Assembly: GCF_000717185.1 (NCBI RefSeq)
Contig: NZ_JNYE01000024.1
Location: forward strand, 1 to 64,000
Length of the DNA stretch: 64,000 nt
Origin: Kitasatospora phosalacinea
Lineage (GTDB): Bacteria; Actinomycetota; Actinomycetes; Streptomycetales; Streptomycetaceae
Reading direction: 5' to 3'
Below the pieces are notes generated by a model that saw nothing but the letters and a program-made list of their open reading frames with translations, made no database searches and had not been told where the DNA came from. Both the position numbers and the translations under genes were made by a program. The first letter of the stretch is position 1; each line of letters opens with the position of its first letter. Below, piece after piece: positions 7,510-15,976 of the stretch.

Positions 7510-8829
7510 GTGGCGCTGCTGTCGGTGCGCCGGGAGACCCGCTGGGAGCACCTCGACTCGCTCACCCGCACCCTGCTCTCCGGCGCCGACGACCCGGACG
7601 GCACCGGCGGCACCGGCCCCGGCGGGCCCGCCACCGGCGACCTGTTCTCGCTCGCCCAGACGGTGGCCGTCCTCACCGGCGGCATCGTCTCGATCGAGGA
7701 CACCTCCAGCCGGGTGCTGGCCTACTCCCGCACCTCGGAGACCGACGAGGTCGACGACCTGCGCCGGCTGTCCATCCTCGGCCGCCAGGGCCCCGAACCG
7801 TACCTGGCCAAGCTCCGCGAGTGGGGCGTCTTCTCGCACCTGCGCGGCTCCGAGGGCGCGATCGAGATCGCCGCCCACCCGGAACTGGGCATCCGCCGCC
7901 GCCTGGCCATCGCGATCCGCTCCGGCGCGCAGCCGCTCGGCACGATCTGGGTGCAGGAGGGCTCCCGCCCGCTGACCGACACCGCCGAGCAGGCCCTGGT
8001 CGGCGCCGCCCGGGTCGCGGCCGGCCAACTGGTGCGCCGCCGCCGCGAGTTGTCGGCCGACACCCGGCTCACCCAGACCCTGCTGACCGGCCTGCTGGAG
8101 GGCTCCACCGGCCCGCAGTCACTGGCCACCCACCTCGGCCTGGACGTGCGCCGCCCCGTCACCGTCCTCGCCTACGCCCCCGCCGCCACCGACGGCCGGG
8201 ACGCCGAACTCTCCCGCGACGAGGTCACCGGCCTGATCTCGGTGCACACCGCCGCCCGCCACCGCGGCGCCCTGCTCGCCCCGGTCGACTCCCGGGTCTA
8301 CGTGCTGCTGCCCGAACTCCCGCCCGGCCTGCCGCCCGCGACCCTGCGGGACTGGACGCAGGAGACCGTCGACGCCGCCCGCGACCACCTCTCCATCCCG
8401 CTGCGGGCCGCGATCGGCCCCACCGTCCCCGGCCTCGCGGACGTCCCCGCCTCCCGCGCCCAGGCCGACCGGATCCTCGACGCGATGGGCCGCGGCGGCG
8501 TCGTCCCCGACGTCGCCGCCCTCCAGGACGTCCAGGCCGAGGTGCTGGTCTCCGAGGTCCTCGCCCTGCTCCAGGACCGCCCCGAACTCCGCGACCCCCG
8601 CCTGACCGCCCTCACCGCCTACGACACCCGCCACCGCACCCGCCTCGCCGAGTCCGTCCTCGCCTACCTCGACGCCCTCGGCGAGGTCCGCACCGCGGCC
8701 GACGCCCTGCACATCCACCCCAACACCCTCCGCTACCGGGTCCGGCGGGCCGAGCAGCTCACCGGCCTCGACCTCGCCCAGCCCCAGCAGCGCCTGCTCG
8801 CCATGCTCCAACTGAGGCTCCCCGACTGA
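7510..8829 (+). CDS. PucR-family transcriptional regulator, apparently 5'-truncated
   Basis: The C-terminal end is a typical PucR helix-turn-helix (ALGEVRTAADALHIHPNTLRYRVRRAEQLTGLDL), preceded by a GAF-like/GGDEF-like central region. PucR proteins beside proline dehydrogenase genes usually activate proline catabolism. The frame is open from 7324. Residues before the first usable start (GTG 7510) still look like the second half of a PucR ligand-binding domain (VAVKLDGPGQADALREAATE). Upstream of that are only repeat-encoded Pro/Arg residues and no ATG, GTG or TTG. The first 60-80 residues of the domain are therefore missing from this sequence. A 439-residue product could still be made from GTG 7510, but it lacks a convincing ribosome binding site. 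Truncation, deletion within the repeat or an assembly collapse are all possible. Confidence 0.75.
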   Translation: MALLSVRRETRWEHLDSLTRTLLSGADDPDGTGGTGPGGPATGDLFSLAQTVAVLTGGIVSIEDTSSRVLAYSRTSETDEVDDLRRLSILGRQGPEPYLAKLREWGVFSHLRGSEGAIEIAAHPELGIRRRLAIAIRSGAQPLGTIWVQEGSRPLTDTAEQALVGAARVAAGQLVRRRRELSADTRLTQTLLTGLLEGSTGPQSLATHLGLDVRRPVTVLAYAPAATDGRDAELSRDEVTGLISVHTAARHRGALLAPVDSRVYVLLPELPPGLPPATLRDWTQETVDAARDHLSIPLRAAIGPTVPGLADVPASRAQADRILDAMGRGGVVPDVAALQDVQAEVLVSEVLALLQDRPELRDPRLTALTAYDTRHRTRLAESVLAYLDALGEVRTAADALHIHPNTLRYRVRRAEQLTGLDLAQPQQRLLAMLQLRLPD

Positions 8830-8855
8830 GGCTCCCCGACCGAGGCTCCCCGACT
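8814..8855 (+). repeat. 14-bp tandem repeat, three copies, over the pucR stop codon
   Basis: GAGGCTCCCCGACT occurs at 8814-8827, 8828-8841 (last base C) and 8842-8855. The pucR TGA stop lies at the junction of copies one and two. It looks like a local slippage duplication. Confidence 0.75.
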
Positions 8856-8939
8856 GGAACCCCGCGCCCCCGCCAACGGCAAGGTCCGCCCGCGGAGAGC
8901 AGCACCCTCCCCGGACGGACCCCACCGCTCAACGCCGCG

Positions 8940-10427
8940 TCACATCCGGTGCCACGGCCCCGTGATCGCCAGCATGATGCCCGGGTCCTGGATGTTCGCG
9001 AACAGCGTCCGCCCGTCGTGCGAGAAGGTCACGCCGGTGAACTCGCTGTACTCCGGCTCCTCCTCCGTCCCGAGGTTGAGCTCGTTGCGCGCCAGCGCGT
9101 AGGTCCGCCCGTCCGTGGTGGCGCCGAACAGGTGCTGCAGGCCGTTGCCGTCCTCGGCGATGATCAGGCCGCCGTGGGGCGAGACGGTGATGTTGTCGGG
9201 GCCGTCGAAGTTGCCCTTGTCGGCCCAGATCTCGTTGTTGACGCCGAGGATGACCTTCAGGGTCAGGGTGCGCCGGGCCGGGTTGTAGAACCAGACCTGC
9301 CCGTCGTGCTGCAGCGGCGACTCCTCGCGGGCGAAGGAGGAGACGAAGTAGATGCCGTTGTCGCCCCACCACATGCCTTCGAGCTTGCGGGCCCGGGTGA
9401 TCTCGCCGTCCTTGAACTGCTTGCGGATCGAGGTGGTGCGGGCGTCGCGGTCCTGGACCTTGACCCAGTCGGCGCCGTACGTGGTGCCGGGCTTGGTGGC
9501 CCGGGACAGGTCGTCGACCAGCTTGCCCTGGGAGTCGAACGCCTTCAGCGCCTCGAACCCGCCCGCGTCGGCGGCCAGGGTGCGCAGCTTGCCCTTGCCG
9601 TGCCTGAAGCCGGCCGGCGGGGTCCAGCGGTAGAGCAGGCCGTTGGGCTTGGACGCGTCCTCGGTCAGGTAGGCGTGGCCGCGCTTCTCGTCGATGACGA
9701 CGGCCTCGTGGGCGAACCGGCCGAACGCCTTGATCGGCTGCGGGTCGCGGTTGGCGTCCTGGTCGTGCGGGTCGACCTCGAAGACGTAGCCGTGGTCCTT
9801 GGTGAAGCCGTTGGTGCCGGCCTTGTCCTCGGTCTCCTCGCAGGTCAGCCAGGTGCCCCACGGGGTGGCGCCGCCGGCGCAGTTGGTGGCGGTGCCGGCG
9901 ATGCCGACCCACTCGCGGACCTGCCGCTTGCCGTGCCCGTGCCCCTTGCCGTGCTCGTCGCCGCGGCCGTGGCCGTGGCCGGAGACCTCGACGACGGTGC
10001 AGCCGCCGGCCGCGGCCGGGTCGTAGACGTGGCCCTCCAGCAGCGGCACGGGGTGCGGCCACTTGGAGCGCGGCCCGGCCAGCTCGTGGTTGTTGACCAG
10101 CAGGGTCGCGCCGTGGCGGCCCTCGAACGCGGCGGTGCCGTCGTGGTTGCTGGGGGTGGACTCGCCGGTGACCAGGGTGGTCTGGCCGGTGCGGGTGATG
10201 ATCTCGTACGAGAAGCCCTTCGGCAGCGCCAGGACGCCCTCGGGGTCGGACACCAGCTCGCCGTAGCCGACCGCGGTGTGCCCGCCCTTGGCGAGCGCGG
10301 CGTCACCGCCCGCGGGGGCGGCGATCGCGCCGGGGGCGGTGGCGAGCACCTCGGCGCTGCCGGCGATCAGGACGCCTGCCCCGAGCATGGTCGAACGGTT
10401 CACGAAGTCCCGGCGGGACAGCGACAT
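8940..10427 (-). CDS. phoX: PhoX-family secreted alkaline phosphatase (DUF839)
   Basis: The 495-residue protein has an N-terminal twin-arginine signal (MSLSRRDFVNRSTMLGAGV, followed by Ala-rich hydrophobic sequence to about residue 37), so it is exported folded. The body is the PhoX beta-propeller, an iron/calcium-dependent phosphomonoesterase that releases phosphate outside the cell. Visible pieces are NHDGTAAFEG, TNCAGGATPWGTWLTCEE, GRFAHEAVVID and GPDNITVSPHGGLIIAEDG. A His/Gly/Lys-rich insert (about residues 150-165) is unusual. I start at ATG 10427, with AGGAG at a spacing of 8; a GTG at 10436 overlaps that ribosome binding site. A two-unit PHO-box-like repeat lies upstream, which fits phosphate-starvation control. 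Confidence 0.9.
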   Translation of the reverse strand: MSLSRRDFVNRSTMLGAGVLIAGSAEVLATAPGAIAAPAGGDAALAKGGHTAVGYGELVSDPEGVLALPKGFSYEIITRTGQTTLVTGESTPSNHDGTAAFEGRHGATLLVNNHELAGPRSKWPHPVPLLEGHVYDPAAAGGCTVVEVSGHGHGRGDEHGKGHGHGKRQVREWVGIAGTATNCAGGATPWGTWLTCEETEDKAGTNGFTKDHGYVFEVDPHDQDANRDPQPIKAFGRFAHEAVVIDEKRGHAYLTEDASKPNGLLYRWTPPAGFRHGKGKLRTLAADAGGFEALKAFDSQGKLVDDLSRATKPGTTYGADWVKVQDRDARTTSIRKQFKDGEITRARKLEGMWWGDNGIYFVSSFAREESPLQHDGQVWFYNPARRTLTLKVILGVNNEIWADKGNFDGPDNITVSPHGGLIIAEDGNGLQHLFGATTDGRTYALARNELNLGTEEEPEYSEFTGVTFSHDGRTLFANIQDPGIMLAITGPWHRM

Positions 10428-10480
10428 GACGGTCACTCCTGGAGGAGGGGATGTGCTTCGGTGACCGACAGATTCCGGGC

Positions 10481-10502
10481 CGCACGTGAACCGCGCGTGA
10501 AT
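10481..10502 (-). promoter_or_regulatory. Candidate PHO box (PhoP site) upstream of phoX
   Basis: On the minus strand two adjacent 11-bp units, ATTCACGCGCG (10502-10492) and GTTCACGTGCG (10491-10481), match at 9 of 11 bases. The known streptomycete PhoP site is built from 11-bp direct repeat units with a GTTCACC-like core. The pair lies 54-75 bp before the phoX start, where a promoter-overlapping site is expected. PhoP/PhoR genes are not in this window. Confidence 0.6.
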
Positions 10503-10607
10503 CGGACGCAGCTTCAGCGTGCCGATCTACTGACCATAGGCCCCTGCACGCCCCGCCCCGCCCCTCACCGCCTTGACCGCTCTACCGCCCTGACCGCCCT
10601 GACCGCT

Positions 10608-11720
10608 CTACCGCCGCGCCCGGTGCTGGGTGCGCTCGACCCGCCACTGCTCCCAGGCGGTCAGCCAGGCGTCCTCGGTGCCCGCGGGCAGTTCGGGCGT
10701 GCCGCCCGCCCACAGCCGCTCCCAGGCCCGCTGCGCGGGCAGGCTCGGCACCTCGCTGGCGAAGGCCGTGTACCGGACGACCTCCTCCACGGCGGCCGCG
10801 CCCTCGATCGTGCCGCCCACCCAGTCCGCGTGGAAGGCGAGCCGGCTCAGGTGGTTGACCATCGAGGTGACGGCCTCGTCGGCCTCCTCCCGGGTCTCCG
10901 AGGCCAGCCGCATCTGCTGCCGCACCGCCGTCTCCCAGCGGGCCTTCCGGTCCTCGCCGCGCAGGTGCCGGGGCAGCCGGGCCGGGCGCCCGGCCCGCTG
11001 CTGGGCGAGCATCGCACCGGTGCGCTCGACGGCCTGCAGGACGAGTTCGCGGTGCGCCTGGAGGCCCAGTTCGGCCGGTTCCGGTGCCGGGTCGGCGGGG
11101 CTGCGGTCGGCCCGCAGCGCGGCGACCTGACGCAGCATCACCGTCCGGCCGACGATGTACCGCTCGAAGTCGGTGATCCGGCGCAGCTCCACCGAGCCGG
11201 GCGCCAGCCCGCGCCCGGTCACCGTCACCGTGGTGGCGCCGACCCGCAGCCGGCCCGCCCAGACGGTGCCGTGCCCGGCCGCGGTCCGCGAGTCCTCGTG
11301 GACCTGCACGGGGTGCGGCTCGCCGTCCACCGTGATCCACTCGCGCAGCGCCCGCACGCCCCCGACGGTGTCGCCCTCGTCGACGCCCAGGTGCTCGTAG
11401 ACCCGGTCGCGCTCGTCCTCGACCACGTCCTCCAGGTCGGGCAGCAGGGCGGCCGGTCCGGCCCCGGCCCGGTGGGTGCGGACCGTCACGTACGGTCCGT
11501 GCACGGAGCTCCAGTCGCCCGAGCGGACCTCCACCGACTCCAGTTCGCCGTCGGCGAGCCCGTACTCGGCCAGCACGTCCCAGCCCGGCACCCCGCCGGC
11601 CCCGTGCACCCAGCCGAACACCGGGAACCCCGCGCCCGCCAGCACCTGGCGGCCGTACGCCTCCTGGTCCGCATACACCCCGTCGAGGTCCCAGGCCCCG
11701 CCCGTGCCCTGCCACATCAT
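10608..11720 (-). CDS. Conserved protein of unknown function (370 aa)
   Basis: I do not recognise this protein. It is soluble, with no signal peptide or membrane segment. An acidic/aromatic N-terminal half (WQGTGGAWDLDGVYADQE, DWSSVHGPYVTVRTHRAG) precedes a predicted helical C-terminal half rich in Arg, Glu and Trp (about 240-370). Its third-position GC bias and length support a real gene. ATG 11720, ATG 11717 and GTG 11732 are all possible starts; none has a well-spaced ribosome binding site. A TAAGGT hexamer on the minus strand near 11768 could be its -10 element. It lies between phoX and another unknown gene, all on the same strand, with sizeable gaps. Confidence 0.7.
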   Translation of the reverse strand: MMWQGTGGAWDLDGVYADQEAYGRQVLAGAGFPVFGWVHGAGGVPGWDVLAEYGLADGELESVEVRSGDWSSVHGPYVTVRTHRAGAGPAALLPDLEDVVEDERDRVYEHLGVDEGDTVGGVRALREWITVDGEPHPVQVHEDSRTAAGHGTVWAGRLRVGATTVTVTGRGLAPGSVELRRITDFERYIVGRTVMLRQVAALRADRSPADPAPEPAELGLQAHRELVLQAVERTGAMLAQQRAGRPARLPRHLRGEDRKARWETAVRQQMRLASETREEADEAVTSMVNHLSRLAFHADWVGGTIEGAAAVEEVVRYTAFASEVPSLPAQRAWERLWAGGTPELPAGTEDAWLTAWEQWRVERTQHRARR

Positions 11721-11912
11721 CCCTCGCCGCACCCCCGGCCGCTCGCCACTCCAACGCCGCCTTACCTTACGGCCCAAGGGAGCTGTCGAGCCATCAGACG
11801 GACGGGGAGGGCTTGCGAAGACCCTGCGGCGGGCCCGCCCGGAGCCCGCCGCACCGCAGCCCGCCGCGGCCCGCCGCAGGCCGCCGCAGGCCGCCGCCGG
11901 GGAACGGCAGCG

Positions 11913-13511
11913 TCACGCGCCCTGCGCGCGCAGCGAGCGCGCCTTGACCGCCGCGCGCCGGGCCTCCTTGGCGACCTTGCGGTCCAGGTGCAGTTCGCCG
12001 ACGGCCTCCAGCACCTCGACCGTCATCGGGTGCGGCACCCGCCAGACCTCGCCGAAGTAGCTGGCCGGGTTGTCGGTCACCGGCAGGTCCGCGACCAGGG
12101 CCTGCAGGCGGCCGCCCTCGCCCGCGGTGAGCAGCATGACGGCGGCCATCGAGTCGACGATCCGCCAGAGCGCGACCTCGCGCTCCGCCGCCGGGACGTC
12201 CGCGCCGCGGGCGCGCAGCCACTCGCGGGCCAGCCCGCCCAGCTCGGGGTCGTCGACGACCTCCCGCACGGGGGCGGCCGCCTCCTCGCCGATCTCGCCG
12301 AGGCCGAGCACGCAGTAGTAGCGGCGCACCGGCGACTGCACGTCGCGGCCGCGGGCCCCGGCGAGCAGGTCGCGGGCGGCGTCCAGCGGGGCCCGGGCGG
12401 CGAGCCAGGCCTTCAGCTCGGCCTCGGCGAACAGCTGCCCGTCCTCGGCGAGGGCGCGCAGCAGCGCGGGGCCGTCCTGGTCGGCGAGGTCGCCGATCAG
12501 CGGGGCGTCGTAGCCGTCGGCGAGCAGCCACTCGCGGACGGCGTACTGGCCGAGCGGGGTGAGCCGGACGGTGCCGAAGCGGGCGGCGTCCTCCTCGGTG
12601 AGCGGCCGGTCGGTGTCCAGCACCTCGGCGCCCTCGCCGTCCCCGCCGTCCCCGCCCTCCTCGAACAGGTCGGGGTCGATCGGGCGGTGCTCGACCAGGC
12701 CGAGTTCGGCGAGGTCGCCGAGCATCGGGTCGAGGACGACCATCAGGTCGGTGATCTCGCCGAGCATCTCCTCGTCGGGTTCCTGCCCGTCCGGGACGAC
12801 CAGCAGCGCGGCCAGCACGCCCAGCGGGACGGTCTCGGCGCCGGGCTCGGCGAACGCGGTGGCCTCGTACAGGGTGTGCAGCGCCTCGTCGAGGATCTCG
12901 GCGGCCTGGTCGCGGGCGTCCTCGACCTCGGCCAGGCCGTCGGAGTCGTCGCGCCCGCCGCCCTCGACCACCTCGGGGTCGACCGACTCGGCCTCGGCGG
13001 CCAGCTCGCGCACCAGCTCCGCGGCCTCGAACCACAGGCCCAGGACGGCGGCGGGCTCGCCCGCCTCGACCGCGTCCAGGTCGGGGCCGGGGATCGCGAC
13101 GTGCGCGCCCTCCTCGGTGGTGCCGGTCTCCACCAGGTCCAGGTCGCAGGCCAGCGCCCAGGCCCGCATCGCCTCGACCACGTCCTCCTCGTCCGGCTCC
13201 TCGGCGCCGAGCATCCGGGCGGCCTGCACCCGGTCGGCCTCGCCGAGGTCGCCGTGCTCGTCGACCTCGCGGTGCGGGGCAACCCAGCGGGCCAGCGCGA
13301 CGACCCGGGAGATCAGCGGGACGGCGAGGGCCGCCGCGGCGAGCTCGGCGTCCTCGGGCAGGGCGATCGGCGGGATCAGGACGGCCGTGTCGTCCGGGTC
13401 CTCGTCCGCGCTCTGCGCGCCGTACAGGTCGGCGAGGTCGTAGTCGGCGGGCAGTAGGCCCTCGGCCTCGGACGGCTGCTGGTCAGGGGTGTTACGGCTA
13501 CGTCCGGCCAT
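11913..13511 (-). CDS. Conserved acidic protein of unknown function (532 aa)
   Basis: I cannot assign a function. The protein starts MAGRSRNTPDQQPSEAEG and is strongly acidic in the first 330 residues, with many Glu/Asp-rich turns. A short acidic low-complexity segment (EEGGDGGDGEGAEV) lies near residue 290. The C-terminal 200 residues look helical and repeat-like (LKAWLAARAPLDAARDLLAG, then EVVDDPELGGLAREWLRARG), reminiscent of HEAT-type repeats. There is no signal peptide. ATG 13511 is chosen because the long upstream frame is an antisense artefact across the MFS gene. It is divergent from that transporter across 375 bp. Confidence 0.75.
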   Translation of the reverse strand: MAGRSRNTPDQQPSEAEGLLPADYDLADLYGAQSADEDPDDTAVLIPPIALPEDAELAAAALAVPLISRVVALARWVAPHREVDEHGDLGEADRVQAARMLGAEEPDEEDVVEAMRAWALACDLDLVETGTTEEGAHVAIPGPDLDAVEAGEPAAVLGLWFEAAELVRELAAEAESVDPEVVEGGGRDDSDGLAEVEDARDQAAEILDEALHTLYEATAFAEPGAETVPLGVLAALLVVPDGQEPDEEMLGEITDLMVVLDPMLGDLAELGLVEHRPIDPDLFEEGGDGGDGEGAEVLDTDRPLTEEDAARFGTVRLTPLGQYAVREWLLADGYDAPLIGDLADQDGPALLRALAEDGQLFAEAELKAWLAARAPLDAARDLLAGARGRDVQSPVRRYYCVLGLGEIGEEAAAPVREVVDDPELGGLAREWLRARGADVPAAEREVALWRIVDSMAAVMLLTAGEGGRLQALVADLPVTDNPASYFGEVWRVPHPMTVEVLEAVGELHLDRKVAKEARRAAVKARSLRAQGA

Positions 13512-13886
13512 CGCGCGCGTTCTCCCGGGTGCGTCGCAGGGCACCGCCGTCCGGGGGCGCGGCCCGCCCGGGGGGCGGCGGACGCGGGGAGCGGCGGAGC
13601 GGGCCGGTGCGTGTCGGCCCGTCAACCCAGCGTATCGGCCGCCACGGACGCCCGCCTGAGCTGCGGGGGCGTGCCCCCGAACGAGTGGGGAGGTGCGTCC
13701 GAACGAGTGCCCGGGGCACGTATCCTTCGGGGGGCGACGCGCACCACCCCCGCGCGCGCCCCCGGAACCCGGAGCGACGGCGCTCCGCGCTCCGCGTACC
13801 ACGTGCACACCCGCACCGTCCGGGCCGCGCCGCCACACCCCGGCCCGGCGATGCCCCGCGGCGCCTTGCCACAGGAGACCCCTGCC
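13512..13886. promoter_or_regulatory. Divergent intergenic region with a spaced 11-bp direct repeat
   Basis: No gene is visible in these 375 bases. The sequence CCGAACGAGTG occurs twice, at 13677-13687 and 13699-13709, with starts 22 bp apart (two helical turns). A TATCCT hexamer at 13721-13726, pointing rightward, could be the -10 of the MFS gene, leaving a leader of about 150 nt. The repeat would then lie immediately upstream, as for an activator or repressor site. This is inference. Confidence 0.4.
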
Positions 13887-15212
13887 ATGGCGGACCTCTC
13901 CCCCGCCGGCCCCGGCCTGAGCACCGCTCAGTACGCCGGCCGCCGACTGTCGGAGGCCCTGCTTCCGCTGGAACTCGCGCCCCGCAAGCAGCTCCAGCTC
14001 TCCGCGATCAGCCGCTGGAACGCGCTGCGCGGCATCCGCGTCGGCCTGGTCGCCGCCGCCCTGCTGCTGATGCTGATCGGCGCGAACCTCGCCACCCCGC
14101 TCTACCCGGTGCTCCAGCAGCGCCTCGGGCTGAACCCGCTCGACACCACGGTCCTGTTCACGGTCTACGTGTTCGCGCTCGTCCCGGTGCTCGCCGCGGT
14201 CGGCCACTGGTCGGACCACCTCGGGCGGCGCGCCCTGATCCTGCCCGCGGTCGCGCTCGCCGCCGCCGGGGACGCCGTCTTCGCCACCGCCGGGTCCTTC
14301 TGGCAGCTGGCCGCCGGACGGGCCGTGCAGGGCGTCGCGGTCGGCCTGTCCACCGGCGCGGCCGGCGCCGCCCTCGGCGACCTGCTGCCCGACCGGCCCA
14401 CCCTGGCCGCCAAACTCACCCTGGCCTGCTCCGCGGGCGGCGTCGCCCTCGGCCCGCTGGTCGGCGCCGCGCTCACCAACGACGCGGACCCGCTGCTCGG
14501 CCCGTTCCTGCCGCACGCCGTCGCGCTGCTCGCGCTGTGCGTCCCGCTCGCCCTGCTGCACCCGCGGATGCCCGGCCCGCACCGGCCCCCGGCCTCCCCG
14601 CCGCGCATCACCACCCCCGCCCACCTGCGGCCCCGCCGCCTGCGGCTGCCCCGCACCGGACGCCGCGAGTTCCTGCTCGCCGCCGCCGCGGGCTTCCTCT
14701 CGTACGCGGTCTTCGGCGTCTACCTGGCCCTGGCCCCCGCCTTCTCCGCCACCCTGCTGCACACCCGCTCCCCGCTCGCGGGCGCCGCCGTCGCCGCCCT
14801 GCTGCTCGGCTCGTCCGCCGCCGCCCAGCTGCTCGTCCCGCCCACCTCCGACCGGGTCGTGGTCGCCGCCGGACTCACCGGCCTCGCCGCGGGCCTCGGC
14901 CTGCTCACCGCGGCCACCGCCACCGGCACCCCCGCGCTGCTCTTCGTCGGCAGCGTCCTGGCCGGCGCCTGCCAGGGCATCGCCTTCCGCTCCCTGTTCA
15001 CCGCCACCGTCGCCGCCCTCGACCCGGCCCGCCGCGGCAGCGAACTCTCCGCCCTCTGGGTGGTCGTCTACCTCGGCTCCTCCGCCCCGATCATCGCCGT
15101 CGGCGCCCTCGTCCGCTCCTACGGCCTGCTCCCCGCCGTCACCGCCTTCGCCCTCACCGCCGCCACCGCCGCCCTCGCCCTCGCCGCCACCGTCCTGCAC
15201 CGCCCCCGCTGA
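13887..15212 (+). CDS. Major facilitator superfamily transporter
   Basis: The 441-residue membrane protein has about 12 predicted transmembrane segments, with a longer Pro/Arg-rich cytoplasmic loop between the halves (about residues 230-255). The MFS motif A appears as GHWSDHLGRRAL after helix 2. The arrangement fits a drug:proton antiporter-type exporter; the substrate cannot be read from sequence. Start ATG 13887 has AGGAG at a spacing of 9; an in-frame ATG at 13851 would add 12 residues. The cytoplasmic N-terminus before helix 1 is about 50 residues, longer than usual. No adjacent regulator is present. Confidence 0.85.
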   Translation: MADLSPAGPGLSTAQYAGRRLSEALLPLELAPRKQLQLSAISRWNALRGIRVGLVAAALLLMLIGANLATPLYPVLQQRLGLNPLDTTVLFTVYVFALVPVLAAVGHWSDHLGRRALILPAVALAAAGDAVFATAGSFWQLAAGRAVQGVAVGLSTGAAGAALGDLLPDRPTLAAKLTLACSAGGVALGPLVGAALTNDADPLLGPFLPHAVALLALCVPLALLHPRMPGPHRPPASPPRITTPAHLRPRRLRLPRTGRREFLLAAAAGFLSYAVFGVYLALAPAFSATLLHTRSPLAGAAVAALLLGSSAAAQLLVPPTSDRVVVAAGLTGLAAGLGLLTAATATGTPALLFVGSVLAGACQGIAFRSLFTATVAALDPARRGSELSALWVVVYLGSSAPIIAVGALVRSYGLLPAVTAFALTAATAALALAATVLHRPR

Positions 15213-15244
15213 CCGGCCCCCACCGGTGGCGGGGACGGTGCAGG
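15194..15244. terminator. Hairpin at the 3' end of the MFS gene
   Basis: Sixteen-base arms (15194-15209 and 15229-15244) pair with one mismatch. The left arm is inside the last codons of the MFS gene, and the stop codon lies in the loop. It can serve as a terminator for the transporter and for the convergent gene at 15302. Confidence 0.5.
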
Positions 15245-15301
15245 CGACCGCAAGCGAGCCGAAACCGTGACCGGCCCCGCCGCAGGCCCCCGCCACCCGT
15301 T

Positions 15302-15880
15302 TCACCCGCCGGTGGCGGACCCCGCGTTGACGCTCCGCGGTGGCACGCCGCCCACGGCGGGGCGGGGGCCGAGGAGCAGGTCCACCGCGGAACCGGCGAT
15401 CTCCAGCGCCCTGCCGACGTCCGCGTCCGGAACGCCACCGCGCGGGTCCGCGGGCGCGGCGGTGGCAACGGCGGTAGCCGCAGTGGGGCGGGGGCCGGGG
15501 CGCTTCCGGGCCGAGGCCGTGGCCGAGCTCGTGGCCCGGGGCGCGGCCGGTGCGGACGGCACGGCGGACGCGGGCGGCGCGGACGGTGCCGCGGCCACGG
15601 GGAGCGGAGCCGGCGCCGGAGCCGGAGCGGAGCCGTCCTGGGCGGGCGGCACCTCCGGCGCGGCGGAGCCGGGAACCGCCACCGCGGGCCCGCCGTCCGC
15701 CCCACCGCCCGCGAGGCCGGCCACGGCCGCACCGCCCCCGCCGATCAGGACGAGCGCCCCGGCCGCCGCCCCTGCGATCCGCAGCCGTCGGCGCCGCCGC
15801 TGCGCGCGCTCGTGCCGCTCGGCCATCGCGGCCCAGTCCGGCTGCCCGCCCCACTGCCCGCCGTCAGCCCCGACATCCAT
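15302..15880 (-). CDS. Small membrane-anchored Pro/Ala-rich protein
   Basis: The 192-residue protein has an Arg-rich juxtamembrane segment (ERHERAQRRRRRLRIAG), one transmembrane helix (about residues 36-58) and a long Pro/Ala/Ser-rich, probably extracytoplasmic tail. The tail ends in a short conserved-looking segment (DADVGRALEIAGSAVDLLLG). The positive charge before the helix predicts an N-in, C-out topology. I do not know a function. ATG 15880 is chosen; GTG 15886 is an alternative. Neither has a strong ribosome binding site. It is convergent with the MFS gene and lies just downstream of the suf operon terminator. Confidence 0.6.
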   Translation of the reverse strand: MDVGADGGQWGGQPDWAAMAERHERAQRRRRRLRIAGAAAGALVLIGGGGAAVAGLAGGGADGGPAVAVPGSAAPEVPPAQDGSAPAPAPAPLPVAAAPSAPPASAVPSAPAAPRATSSATASARKRPGPRPTAATAVATAAPADPRGGVPDADVGRALEIAGSAVDLLLGPRPAVGGVPPRSVNAGSATGG

Positions 15881-15926
15881 GGTCACGCAGTGTAGTTCGG
15901 CCCGGGACCGCGGGGATCCACGCGAA

Positions 15927-15956
15927 AGGGGCGGGAACCCGGAGGTTCCCGCCCCT
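15927..15956 (-). terminator. Terminator of the suf operon
   Basis: AGGGGCGGGAACC and its exact complement (15927-15939 and 15944-15956) form a 13-bp stem with a CGGA loop. It lies 21 bases after the stop of the last suf gene. Confidence 0.75.
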
Positions 15957-15976
15957 GTCCGATGCCGGTCCGTCGC

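Noticed and set aside
7170..13457. A 2095-codon open frame on the plus strand
   Set aside because: It crosses pucR in another frame and runs antisense to phoX and the two unknown genes; its product is Arg/Pro/Gly-rich without domains. It is a product of the high GC content.
11913..15854. Minus-strand frame of 1313 codons suggesting a long fusion protein
   Set aside because: Residues upstream of ATG 13511 are antisense to the MFS gene and show Gly/Glu/Arg low complexity. The real gene ends its frame at 13511.
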